Positions 47,400 to 59,120 are shown, counted from the first letter of the stretch. The stretch is 60,000 nucleotides of DNA from Apostichopus japonicus (GCF_037975245.1 NC_092570.1:2935501-2995500), one strand, 5' to 3'. Translations and numbers: made by a program. Notes: a model not told the origin generated them from the sequence alone.

Positions 47400-48850
47400 T
47401 ATACAATAGGATGATGGTACACTTTTAATTGATGACGGTAATGAGGATCTAGGTGGTTAAAATCTATTTTTAAACTACGTGATTTCATGGTTTGATCAGA
47501 GTCCGTCAGAAGAAAAAAAAACAGTCATACTCGCAAAGGTCGAGGTTCAAACTGTACGAAGCAAGGACAACATTTCCCTACTGAACTTTGCGTACGTATG
47601 CATTGAAGCTTACTGAAGTTTACTGTATGATTATGGTAAATGGGTAACATAATTCACGAAAATGTCTCAATTTATTTCCCTATTTTAACTGTGACAATTT
47701 TAATGGTTTCCGTCAGAGCTTTGTAGATTAAAATTGAGATTGGAAAACTAGTGGTTACAAGTTGACTAACAAACACGGCAACTACAGTATCTGTCAGTGC
47801 AGCGACATTTGTATAACACAGTACGCCAAGGGACACACAAAGATAAAGTACGCCACCATCTAATTATGAGCCAACGATATAAAAAGAGGGAGCTAGACTT
47901 TTACAGATAACAATTATCTCCGATTGTCCGAATCCGAAATTCTCTGCTACCACTTCTGAATATCGAACTCCTTCAAGTTAACACACAATATAGTTCAACT
48001 AGTTTACCGGAATCAGGCTCAGGCTCAAATGATGAGGTAAATAAGATAGAAAAGGTGCTTAAAGAATTAAATAGAGTAATATCACCGAAGGTGTACTTAT
48101 GGATTTGCCAAGGATGGTAATTGGAATATAATTAAGAAAGTTGCATCATAAATAATTTCATATATTTTAGTAAAAATGCAGCCAGTTGTGACAACTTTCT
48201 AATGCTAATACCACTCTAAACTGTCCCACCATATCATACTTCAAACCACTCGTACTGATAGTACAAACAGCTCATAACCTACATCTAATAGAAACCTGGC
48301 ATTGATACTGCATATGCTGTCAGTATACGGGACCTTTGAAGCGTTAGATTTGAGTATTGCAAAAATGGTTCACATTGGGAAAACTCGAGTCAGGAGCCTA
48401 CTCGTTACCAAATGTTTAATAGAAGGATGGATACTCGGGGAGGTGTCCGGGGACGAAGGTCCGTTCACCGGACAACTTTGGGTAATTACTTTGCAATCGT
48501 TGCATCCATAACAAGATCGACACTATCTCAATTATGGAAGGGATACACACTCAAGACATTTTTCAATGTGGATCCTAAAATGAAATGACAAAAGTTATCA
48601 CTATTTCGCCATGAGCATGACTTTAAAAAGGGGGTTGTGGAGTGAAATGTTGATTTAGCCAAGCTTCTTCAACGTATTTACCTAGTGAATGAATATTCAC
48701 AGTTTTATTATTAGCAGAGTCCATACACCAACTGAGCCATGAAATACCTAATCATTTATCAACAGTTTATATTTGAGTGGTGTGTCGACCACTTCACTCT
48801 GGAGGCAACTCTACAAATAAGATCATCAATTCCGAGTGTCATAGCCATGA
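47400..48850. other. Spacer; left part is inverted duplicate
   Basis: About 47460-47670 is the reverse complement of about 30655-30860. I see no gene or repeat in the remainder, and a 69-codon frame at 48302-48511 has no recognisable features. Confidence 0.45.
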
Positions 48851-50290
48851 ATATTCTTCTTTCCTTTGTTTTGTGATACCAGGATCATAAAATTTATCAT
48901 CTTTATTGTTTTTTGTCATCAATTACAAGGGCGTTGAAAGGCGTTAATATTAATTAGGCACTTCAAAGAGACGTTTACGATCATATTACAAGGTTGGGGA
49001 GCTCTTATCTGTTTTGACTTGCCCCTTGGTATTTTCCACATGTGCTTGGCAGATTTCTAGTACGAAACACAACATGATGAGTACAATTCCAGTTTGTATG
49101 AATATGAATACAATGATCTAGTCGGAAGTATGAATAGTTCAATATATAATACACATACTATAGATTTCCAAAATATGAGTATGAGTACACAATTCACGAG
49201 TTCATGTAGAGCCAGCTATGCTAGAATACGAGTACCATTGTGGACTGACTATGTATCTGAAGGCTAAAGGTGCACCTATAACATTATCTTGTTATATGGG
49301 TATCCCTTGAAAGCCGGTAAAACTATTGTTCTTTCTTCTTTTCAATCAGAGAAAACATTGTGAGAATTGTTTATCATATTCCTCAATTTGTTGACGGTTG
49401 ATTATGATAGCTTTGTGGATACATTGTACACCATCCACGTCTTAAAAAGAATCTGTATTGTACATTATGATATCCATCATTACAGCTAAGAACAACATAA
49501 TGTGATCAGTGAAATTATGTAACATTGTAAACATTGTAACATTTGAAATTATTCGAAAATGTTCAATATTGAAATTGGAAAGAAATAATACAGGAATTAA
49601 ACGGTGAATTTATTCTTTAAAAATGAATACTTTATGCTTTATACTAAAAACTTACGTTAATTCAGTTTGAAACAGTCGTGGAAGCATACTATAACTTCAA
49701 CAATTTATAAAAGAAAATTAAATTAGAAATGTCTTCCACAATACATGAAGGAAATCGTCTTCTTTTCCTCTTATTCTATGCAATTCATCAGTCAGTCAAA
49801 TTCTGGGAAGCACTGTGTAAATAAAAGAAATCTTACTTTCTTGTATATCAACGAGACATGTACATATATTACCCAGATAAATAAGTTGTAAGATAAGATT
49901 GAAATATATAAGAATATTATTTTACTGACATCGCGGTTCAATTAAAATCTTGTGAATGTTCTAAGATTCAAACTGAATGTATAACAAATGTCTTGTACAT
50001 ATTGTTGGAAATAGGTAAAAGCTGTGGCTTTTTCCGCAGTCAATAATTTGTGGGATGCTTTTCGTTCTGAAAGAAAACAGTTTCCCAGTCAGTACTCTCT
50101 TATTTACTTTTTTATCATTCCAAATGAAGAAGATGAGTTATGATTCGGTTTGTCGGTCATTTCAGATCATTTTAGAAATGTAAACGAAAATTCCCTTAAA
50201 ATCAAAGCCAACCACATTTGTTCAGCCACTGGACATTATAGTTAGTGCAGATGTATGTGATACAGCTGTATAATTTAAACATGAATAGTC
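48851..50290. repeat. Orphan copy of the class II 3'-flank spacer
   Basis: This is homologous to about 24990-26420, the spacer that ends about 100 bp from the gene 6 stop codon. Here the homology ends near 50290 and no receptor tail follows. Gene 10 begins 1.9 kb further on. Confidence 0.65.
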
Positions 50291-50887
50291 ATTTTTTTTT
50301 CTGTTCGCATTGGCAACATTTTGACATTCTAGTATGCTTTGTTTAGGTTTCTTTTACATGAAGTGCAGCCTGTGCAGGTAAAGGATCAGTGTGAATAGTC
50401 CGGGTAAGTAGGTTTTGGCGTGATACACGTATTTCGTATTACTTGGCGCAAGGGGTGCTGGTTGACCCACAGCAGATACTAGTTGCAGTTGGACGCGACG
50501 TTAGCCCGCTGCAGTATATTATTATTATTAGGGTGGTTGTTGACCTAGTATTTGTAGGGGCAACTTTGGTTCCCCTCTGGTGAATTTATTGTAAGATATA
50601 TCTTGAAGTCACCTGTCTTAAAGAACCTGCAGATATCTGTAAAAATCCGAAAACTGACCGAATTCCGGTTTTTGTATTGTACGAAGTTTAAAATAAAGTC
50701 AACAACTTATCAAAGACACACACCTCTCGAGTCTTTTGGTGTTGTCCAGTCGAATCTTTTCACCTTACCCGTGACAGTTGGAAAGATGGAAACACGTAAT
50801 ATGAACAGTATATCAAAAATGTTGCTTATTATTAAAATTCTCCATGTGTTCATATCGCTTTCTTATCGAGAGGATATATATATACAT

Positions 50888-50926
<39 letters not shown>

Positions 50927-52017
50927 CATATAGTATATACACCAAACAATTGGTGCTTGGCTGTTTATTTGGCTAAAAGCTACATGTTATGAAATATATC
51001 CTTTTTTTTTCAATAAAAAAGTATTATTGACAGTAGTTGCATGGGCACAATTGAAGCACAGTATTGTGTACAACAGAAATACGTTATTTTGTATTGACTA
51101 TGTAGTAAAAACACAAAATTTACAATATCTTTGTAAAAATAGACTGTAACATGCATTTGTATGTTGTATTTATACATGTTTACAATAAATTATTGCTTAA
51201 AGCTTTAACTGTCATAAGTCACACACAAATTGTTTGTTGGTAATGTAAAAACGACACCTTGTTAGTATTTATAACAGAAAGATTGAAGTTGATATATTAT
51301 ATTTCTTTTCACGCTATACAGGAATAGTTTTATCGTTTAGTTGGTTAAACCAGATGTTCTACAAGTTGGATCTTGTATCTTTATGTCCCATAAAACCCTA
51401 AGGCGAAGCTCCGGCAAGCTCATATCGATAAAAGTTGGTTTATTTGCATGCATCGTCAATTGATTTAGAGATTCCTGTTACATGTCACATTACACACAGA
51501 AGAAATGTAACATAAGAGTTGGGGTTGCTAGACCCCTATGCTTAAATTCCATGTGCACTATAGGCTATATGGTATGTGCCTGGCACGTTATCCATAGCTC
51601 AGAGCTCAAAATATATCTGGTACTTAAAAAAATATAAAGTTGGTCACTCAATTTCTTGGGAAATCAAAAAGCGCTCTAATACACATAAGCGCAGCTCCGA
51701 CCCGTGTAATCTCTGTATGGAAAAAAGTACTTCATATTAAGGAGCAGAGCCGACAAAAGCTGCAACGCAATCAACAAGCGTAGCAAATTTGTATCCAAAT
51801 GTCGTCATGGCAACCGTACAAAGAAGCCCCCTGATGGCGCCGAAAAGAAATGATCGTCATTGCAGGATGCAGTTGCCTTATGATCGCCGCAGTGCAAGGA
51901 ACTCAATGTGTGCATGAAAGTTGCAACGCGATGGAATAGCGTGTTTATACATATATCTATATAGCTCTACACCAGTTGTAATGAGCACTATACTGCTATT
52001 TCTGAACTTTACATACT

Positions 52018-52085
<68 letters not shown>

Positions 52086-52182
52086 CATTGTATATTCTCA
52101 ATGAAATAAGAAAATTTAGAGGGTGCTAGCTGCAAAGAACAGTAAGAACTGTGCAGCTGTTAAAACTAGTCTAGCAAATTAC
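50291..52182. other. Unrelated sequence between class II spacer and gene 10
   Basis: No homology to the other units is seen. It holds TA-rich microsatellites at about 50873-50930 and 52020-52086. A more GC-balanced stretch lies at about 51700-51930, with no convincing frame. Confidence 0.5.
52020..52086. repeat. (TA)n microsatellite
   Basis: This is a TA run of about 65 bp, 100 bp 3' of the gene 10 stop codon and near the inferred rearrangement point. Confidence 0.93.
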
Positions 52183-53142
52183 TTATAAATTGTTTAAGAC
52201 CATAACCAATTTCTGTCGATAACTCATTCCTTGTACGTTCCTTCTGTTCATGAATATAATAAACAAAAACAATACCACAAGAAATATTGCGACAAGGATG
52301 CAAACACCGATAACAATGTAAATTAGAAAATCGTCCGATTTCTCTGGCAAACTTTGACCTCCCCTCGTCTTTTCTGTGGATCCGCTGAAGATTCCTGGAG
52401 TAGGTGTCACAGACAATGGACAGCCTTTTGAGAGATCTGATTGTGGGATGAATAGTGACACTTCATCGTTTATGGACACATTAGCAGGACCGATGGAACA
52501 TCTCTCGTCAAGACTCGACCCAAATAGACAATCGTATCTAGTAGTTAAGTTCATAGATGTTAAAGGGCCTACAACGATTCGCCTAATTACTTTACCGTTG
52601 GTCTGTAGAACCTCCATTGGTAGAATACTCGTACCAACTCGAGATCCTTCTACACTTTTAATCCAAGTACATTCAACTGATACGTCACAATAACATGATA
52701 ACAATAGAACATCCCCTTCACTGTAGGATTGTTGAATCCCGGTACCATTCCGCAGACATGATGCGGACTGATTGTCTTTCACATTTAACGATAACATTTG
52801 AGACATTTCAACCATTCTTCCAGTGTTTTTATCTTCGTATCGCGATGTACAAGCGTAATTCCCACCATACTGTTCAGTTACCTGTTGTATGTTGTACTCG
52901 AGACAATTTCCAATACCACCGTTAGTCGCTACACTCCCTTCTCCTACCTTGTTAATCGTGACGTTGGCATGTAATGTATTACTCACATGACATATCAAAG
53001 TAATATTCTTTTCACCGATGAAGATTACTTCGGTGACATTTCCATCCTTTATCTCGAAATAGACTTCCTGAGATTCACAGAGGACTTTATCAATTGTAAT
53101 GAGCAGAAGAGTAATTGCGCATAGTCTGTAAATAGATCCCAT
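52183..53142 (-). CDS. Two-Ig-domain membrane receptor with replaced short tail (gene 10)
   Basis: This is 319 residues from MGSIY (the frame is open ten codons further 5', to 53172). The signal peptide is 1-22. Ig1 has C51, C80 and C98, in GGNYAC, so the NYS sequon is lost. Ig2 has the usual C150/C152/C158 and strand-F Cys. The stalk contains PTPGIFSGSTEK. The membrane helix at about 272-299 is related to type A (DDFLIYIVIGVC). The tail is only about 20 residues (RRNVQGMSYRQKL and seven more) and has no YxxP or YxxQ site. The helix contains no charged residue, so there is no sign of pairing with an ITAM adaptor. DNA 3' of the helix is unlike all paralogs, which points to loss of the native tail. 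It could act as a decoy or modulator, or be decaying. Confidence 0.83.
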   Translation of the reverse strand: MGSIYRLCAITLLLITIDKVLCESQEVYFEIKDGNVTEVIFIGEKNITLICHVSNTLHANVTINKVGEGSVATNGGIGNCLEYNIQQVTEQYGGNYACTSRYEDKNTGRMVEMSQMLSLNVKDNQSASCLRNGTGIQQSYSEGDVLLLSCYCDVSVECTWIKSVEGSRVGTSILPMEVLQTNGKVIRRIVVGPLTSMNLTTRYDCLFGSSLDERCSIGPANVSINDEVSLFIPQSDLSKGCPLSVTPTPGIFSGSTEKTRGGQSLPEKSDDFLIYIVIGVCILVAIFLVVLFLFIIFMNRRNVQGMSYRQKLVMVLNNL

Positions 53143-53389
53143 TTCCGGACGTAATGATGAAATAATATACAAACAAATTATTTATATATAAGTAAGTCCA
53201 TCACTACACGTTAGCTTTTGTTTATGTATCCATTTACCTGATTTAATTATAACTTGAAGAACAGATCATCTTACATATTGCACTTAACTCCACACTCTAT
53301 GACTGATCAAAAGTTGTGTAATATTTACTTCTCCGATGTCGTCTATGGTACAAAAATAACGTAGAAAATAATAAATATGGTCTTTATAA

Positions 53390-53830
53390 ATAATCTTTGA
53401 CGTCCATTAGCTCTTTTGTATATGATTGGAAACTCAAGACGTCGAATATCAACGGTAAACACTACGTCAAATTAATACAGCTCTGGATTACACACAAACT
53501 GGCTGTGACACTGCAACCACCTATACAATACAAGTTATGAAACTGCCTTCTTATCGCTTCAGCAAATCTATTTAGAGACAGAATTGGTTGATTTGTTGAA
53601 ATATCGACTATTCAACTAAGATTTGTTCCATCAAAAGATGTGAGCCTTAGAACATTTTTTTACAATGTTAACTCACAATATTCCAGTAAGACGTTAATCA
53701 CATCCAGAGTAGAAAGAAAAATTCATTTACGAGACTTTATCAATCGCCCAGAGAGTTCACGAACACAATATTTAATTAACACAACGCTAGATTATACACA
53801 AACTGACTCGTCATTCAAACTAAATAAAAT
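53390..53830 (-). promoter_or_regulatory. Upstream conserved block of gene 10, two copies (class II)
   Basis: The copies at about 53390-53530 and 53715-53830 match those upstream of gene 4. The 81-codon frame seen upstream of genes 4 and 6 is broken here by a stop and deletion, which argues against it being a conserved protein. Confidence 0.4.
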
Positions 53831-53839
53831 ATCACACTT

Positions 53840-56235
53840 TTGAATTGTTCTTACTTCCTTCTTCTCGCTTCAACGAGTCTATTGTAGGGGTACCCTTGGC
53901 TTATTCATATATTGTTGACATAGCGACAATATGATCACAGATATTTGTGTATATAGCAATTTCCATTAGAGACTTCATTGACAGATTTTATCGATGATAA
54001 AATCTCTCTATCAAAGTTTCTTTAGGTTTCAAACGTCGTGAAGGCATAAATAATGCTCACTGACACGTTATACTGTTGACATTGTGAGTCAACCAATTAC
54101 TTCATAACCACCCATGCACGACTGAATAACGAATATAGACATTTGCCCAGTTGATATATTGAATACTTTGAACAATATGACCACAGAAAACAAACTTGTT
54201 ATGTCAACATAACTCCAGCCGAGAATCATGGTTTTGTTCATAACTTCAAATTTCAGGATTGAAGATTTTTAATTCAAAATGCATATCTGCTGAATATGTT
54301 TCCACATAACAACTGCGTCACCAAAGTAATGTCACTTTAATTGAGCTAATTGCGTTGTTTTTTGGATATTTTAATACTAATTTAATACTAAATTAAATGT
54401 AGTTTAATCTACTAATTTGCATATTCATGAACCGGAGGAGTCTTGCCATGAGTAAATAGACTTAAAACTGAAATAAAATACTAAAAGTACTACGGACTCA
54501 AAGCAGATTCAACAAAACAGGATTATTTGTGGTTCTTGCTAGATATAACGTGGTACATGGAGTTAATTACTATATTCTAGCATACGTGGTAAACTTAAAC
54601 CTTCAAAGGGAAAAACATTTGTGAATTAGCAATAATTCTAACTGTTTGATTTTCTGTAAATAGGCTAGTCCACTGAATTGTTCGCATACGACAATGATAC
54701 TCAATAACGACTAAGATTTATAGTATATGTAAGCTCTTGTCTTTAGCCAGGCGACATCATATTGGACCATCCCTCCCAACAAATGTTGGAATATGTGAAT
54801 AGTTTGAACATCGTATTAATCTCATTACGAGTAAAGCAGCTTTCGTCTGGGTAAGCAAAGGCTTATACGCTAAAGGCTCGCAGCATTTATTCGATGGATT
54901 AGTGAAATAAAGTTTTCCCTGCATGTTCTGTATACTATCCCTGCAGTTGTCTTCATAAAACAGTACTTTTCTATACTTTGTAGGATGTAGATATATAGGT
55001 TATATATATTTTATTCGATGTTTGGTATATAAGGTAAATATTGATACATAAAGTGTTTTCCTACAAAGGACTTTTAAGATGTAATAAACACTAGTGCGTT
55101 AAATGTGATTTTTTTTTTCAGGTGATTCGATTTATGTGTGTGAGTTGAGATGGAGGCGACAGAAAAACGTAGGTCTTATAATGTACTATTCAGATTGAAA
55201 AAAATTTGCCTCAAGTTTTATGAGTATCAAAAGGAAACATATTATACACAAGTTGGGTGGTTACACACACGTATATTTTACAGGTATATAAACAGTATAA
55301 TTAGCTTTCGAGATATGCCGCATTTATGCACACGTTTTGAACTACAAGTCTTAATATTGATTAACAATGCACGGCGCATATATCCTTACTGTGTCTTTCT
55401 ATATTGACCAATCCAAAAGACGACAAAGACGTAGAAAGCACTTGAATTTCTAGGAAAATTTTATTCAAAAGAAGTTATATTAATTCAAGGAACATATAAA
55501 GAACATGATTTTACCTTACAACCTATACTCATAATAAAATTTCGGCAAATTAATCAACAATAAAGCAAAATGAAAGAAGTAACGAGGTCCTGCATGTACA
55601 TGCCTTTGAAACTTTATTGCAACATATATATAACTAAAGGCAATTTATAATCTTTATAATAATATGAAAAACATAAACACATAATAATGAAATAAGATAA
55701 AAATATATAATAAAAAACATGATAATACAGCACATCAGCGAAATTAATTAAAAGTAGAAATATGAAACCAATACGTTTAGTGACCTTAGCTAAGACGGTC
55801 TCCTGCCTTGGGGGGGGGGGGTAGGGTTAGGGAAGCCCTGTTTGATACCATTTGTCCATATCAATTTACTTCCGACGATAGACTTTGGAAGGCTAACTAA
55901 TGCAACACCGACTAAGAAATATATATATTGACGTTATTCAAATCTTGGTAAAATATCGTGAAGCTTATATTACAGGCTCAAAATTTATACTCAACTAGAA
56001 ATTCGCATTTCATTCTTTCTTTATGGGTTTTTGATACTCCTTCGTCTTTAAGATTTCTTTTTGTCTACAAGGAGTCTCCATCTTTTAAGAATCTATGACA
56101 TGTGTTACATGTTATTCATTCAACAACATTCGGTTATTTTTTCAGCCTATTCCATATCGAAACATTTCTGTGTGATATAGTATTTCGGGCACTAATGGCT
56201 GCTTATATTGTCGATTATATAACATTTTCCCTGAT
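53840..56235. other. Class II spacer 3' of gene 11
   Basis: This is non-coding and homologous to 20890-23738 and 28080-30431. Only the left end of the MITE family is left at about 54735-54780 ('tctttagccaggcgac'). A poly-G run lies near 55810. Confidence 0.55.
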
Positions 56236-57429
56236 TTACATACGCTGCGGTTCATCATAGGTGTGCGAATCATGCTTTATTTTGGTCGAGTAGTAAACAC
56301 ATGGACTTGATCCATACGAGCTGCCAATGGTGGGATTTTCCTGAATACTGTAGTATAAATTGTCAGGCTGACGATTTACATCTGCAAACTCTTTCAATTG
56401 ATTATCGTTTTCGTTCTTCTCTGCGGCATCTATCTCTCCGTGCTTGTTTCTATTCAACAGCCTGAGTGAAAACACTGCAAAAATTGCAGCTGCAATTAGT
56501 AGTGAACTGGCCAGAGCAACAGCTAGAAATATGATAAAGTTCGTGTAATCTGCAGTCATTGATTTCTGTTGATCCGTTGATTTGTTGTTTGGGGTAGCAG
56601 ATTCCTCTTCTGACATTGTTTCTCTCTGTTGATCCGTTGATGTGAGTTTGACGGTAGTAGATACCTCTTCTGGCATTGATTCTGTGCTTGAAGGTACCGA
56701 AATTAAACACGCCTCTGAGAGATATGATTGTGGATTTGATAGAGACACTTCATCGTTTATGGATACATTAGCAGGACCGATTGAACATCTCTCGTCCACA
56801 CTCGACCCTGATGAGCAATCGTATCTAATAGCGACGTCCAAAGATGTCAAAGGGCCTACAACGATTCGCCTAATTATTTTACCGTTGTGCTGTAGAACAT
56901 CCATTGGTGGTACACGCCTACCAACTTTAGATCCTTCTACACTTTGAATCCAATTACATTCAATTGATACGTCACAATAACATGATAAAGATAGAACATC
57001 CCCTACACTGTAGGCTTGATGAAGCCCGGTGCCATTCCGCAAACATGATGGGGACTGGTTGTCTCTCACATTTAACGATAACATTCGAGACATTTCAACC
57101 ACTGACCCAGTGTTCTTATCTTCGTACCGTGATGTACAAGAATAATTCCCACCATTTTGTTCAGTTACCTGTTGTATGTTGTACTCTAGACAATTTCCAG
57201 TACCACCGTTAGTCGCTACACTCCCTTCTCCTACCTTGGTAATCGTGACGTCGGCATGTAAAATATTACTCACGTGACATATCAAAGTAATGTTCTTTTC
57301 ACCGATGAAGATGATTTCGTTGAAATGTCCATCCTTTATCTCGAAATAGACTTTCTGTGATTCGCAGAGGACTTGATGAAATAAAATGAACAGAAGCGAA
57401 ATTGCGAACAAACTATAAAAAGATTCCAT
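56236..57429 (-). CDS. Two-Ig-domain membrane receptor, tail type C (gene 11)
   Basis: This is 397 residues starting MESFY. The signal peptide is 1-22 (QVLC). Ig1 has C51, C80 and C98. Ig2 has C150/C152/C158 and the strand-F Cys in IRYDC. The long stalk contains a partial internal repeat (STDQQRETM and STDQQKSM). The membrane helix is about 298-322. The type C tail has Y360-SIQ and a terminal Y391-DEP, a YDxP site; it is distantly related to type B through QPD-YY-QENP-IGSS. Its 5' flank (57430-59120) matches neither class I nor class II upstream DNA. It is the only intact type C gene, while 23739-24143 and 30432-30650 are remnants of the same type at equivalent positions in sibling units. Confidence 0.87.
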   Translation of the reverse strand: MESFYSLFAISLLFILFHQVLCESQKVYFEIKDGHFNEIIFIGEKNITLICHVSNILHADVTITKVGEGSVATNGGTGNCLEYNIQQVTEQNGGNYSCTSRYEDKNTGSVVEMSRMLSLNVRDNQSPSCLRNGTGLHQAYSVGDVLSLSCYCDVSIECNWIQSVEGSKVGRRVPPMDVLQHNGKIIRRIVVGPLTSLDVAIRYDCSSGSSVDERCSIGPANVSINDEVSLSNPQSYLSEACLISVPSSTESMPEEVSTTVKLTSTDQQRETMSEEESATPNNKSTDQQKSMTADYTNFIIFLAVALASSLLIAAAIFAVFSLRLLNRNKHGEIDAAEKNENDNQLKEFADVNRQPDNLYYSIQENPTIGSSYGSSPCVYYSTKIKHDSHTYDEPQRM

Positions 57430-59040
57430 GTTTGAAAAGTAACTAACCGAGATATGAAATTATTCCAAGTGAAGTACAGTACAAAGGGTATCATCAAATA
57501 TTAAATGTGACTTATAACACTTTTACACGAAAATCCTTGCAGGATATTTCCAAAGCAATTGACTATTATACATGTCTCAAACCCATTTGTTTAAGCGAAG
57601 TTTCTTAAAGTATCCTTACGTCTGCTTCATGTTACTACCGAAGTCTAAGTGTTTCATCAGGTACACATTGTATTGAGTTTAAAATGTTTACAGTACTTTG
57701 AAGGAAGTTAGTTTCTGCATACAACATTTATTTGAAACACATTGTATAGCTCTTAGTACTTCCTTTTCATTTAAAGGAAATTTCAACAACCACATTAAAC
57801 GTAAAGATTAAATATTTAAGTTAAAACTAAAGACTACAAAGGGAACTTGTTGAATTGTCACAATGGAGATAGCCACAAAGCACACGAACACTTCCGAGAA
57901 AGTAATCAGTTATTGTAAGATATGTCTCATTTTTATATGTAAATTTACGCAAGTTGATCATAATCAACTTGAACTGATTTTATGGTGAGAAAAGATGAAT
58001 CACCTTTTCGTGGTTGTTGATATATCATTGAATGGAGGACGACGCACAGAGTTGTCAGCGACATTCTCACAAAGTATCACTCAATAGTGAATACATATTA
58101 CTATATGTTTGAGCCTAACGAGTAAGTGTTGGTGTATTTATAGTCTGAACGTTCGTTACGATTGTACTATAATTGTACATCGCTGGTGCTTTTGAATTTG
58201 ATTTTTTTCTCCAGAATTACCACTTTTAGAGGCAAGCCACGCCGTAATTATGAAACACTTGGTGTAATAAACTCTCATTGACAGTTATAGAAATCCTATA
58301 ATACGCATTCGCAACAGTAGAATTACTGTGAAGTGGGATTTTTCTGGTGTCTTGATCTTTCATAATTTATTACATATCTGTCAGTTTGAAATTACGTTTT
58401 GACTAACCGTTATCCTGCATTCTTTTCAAAGTGAATTACCGGTTAAATTTGACGTCAGCCTAATGAAAAGTACGTATTTACTTCTATTTTGTACTTGTAA
58501 TTATTCGAGTTATATTGCCTAGAGAGAAATAAAGTAAACAGAAGAGATGCTTTTCCATTCTATAACGATTGCAATGTTTTTCAAAGAAGCCAAATGACGT
58601 AGAGTAAACCGTTTTCCTAACAATAAGATCATGACATCAACCCAATAGACTCTTTTCCTGGTTTGTGTTACCAATATTTTGATGACAGTGCAAATATCCA
58701 TTTCCATGAATGCAGTGTTAAACGAAGCCTACCATACGTGTATAACAGACAGCTCTGTTTGTTCCAATGATGGCATCGATCCAATTATTATTCGACACCG
58801 TGTAAACTGTAAAGGGTGCGAATTGTTTTCCTGTTACTATATTTAGGTTGTTTCTCTTAGTCACATTAGACCTCAAAATGAACCTTTAAACTAGTTCAAT
58901 GGACATTCCCGCTCAAATTGACACTTGCCGGGGAAGATGCAGAATTGGAGTCGAATCCGGCGTGGTCGTTCGTTCATGAATATGTTTGTATGTACCAGGA
59001 CCTTTTTTTTTCAGAAATTTGGAAATGGATGGACCACCAT
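57430..59040. other. Gene 11 upstream region, third type
   Basis: This is 1.6 kb without a supported gene and without homology to the class I or II upstream regions. The promoter of gene 11 should lie here, but I cannot place it. Confidence 0.45.
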
Positions 59041-59120
59041 CACTTGGCGCGGAGCGTGGCAAGAAAGTTTTTGCCAAAAATGCCTCCCAGATTGCCGGAA
59101 ATGGCATTTCCCAGGCAGCT
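59041..59120. mobile_element. Relic related to the left part of the hAT-like element in gene 3
   Basis: 'ttggcgcggagcgt' followed by 'gccggaaatggcatttccca' aligns with 14318-14400 ('ttggcgcgaagcgt', 'gccggaaacggcacttcccg'). Termini and target duplication are not preserved. Confidence 0.5.

Noticed and set aside
48302-48511. 69-codon frame in the spacer
   Set aside because: It has no signal peptide, domain or homolog elsewhere in the window. It is the length expected by chance.
52183-53142. Activating partner of a paired-receptor system
   Set aside because: The short tail suggested it, but the membrane helix has no charged residue for pairing with an ITAM adaptor, and the tail appears to result from a rearrangement.
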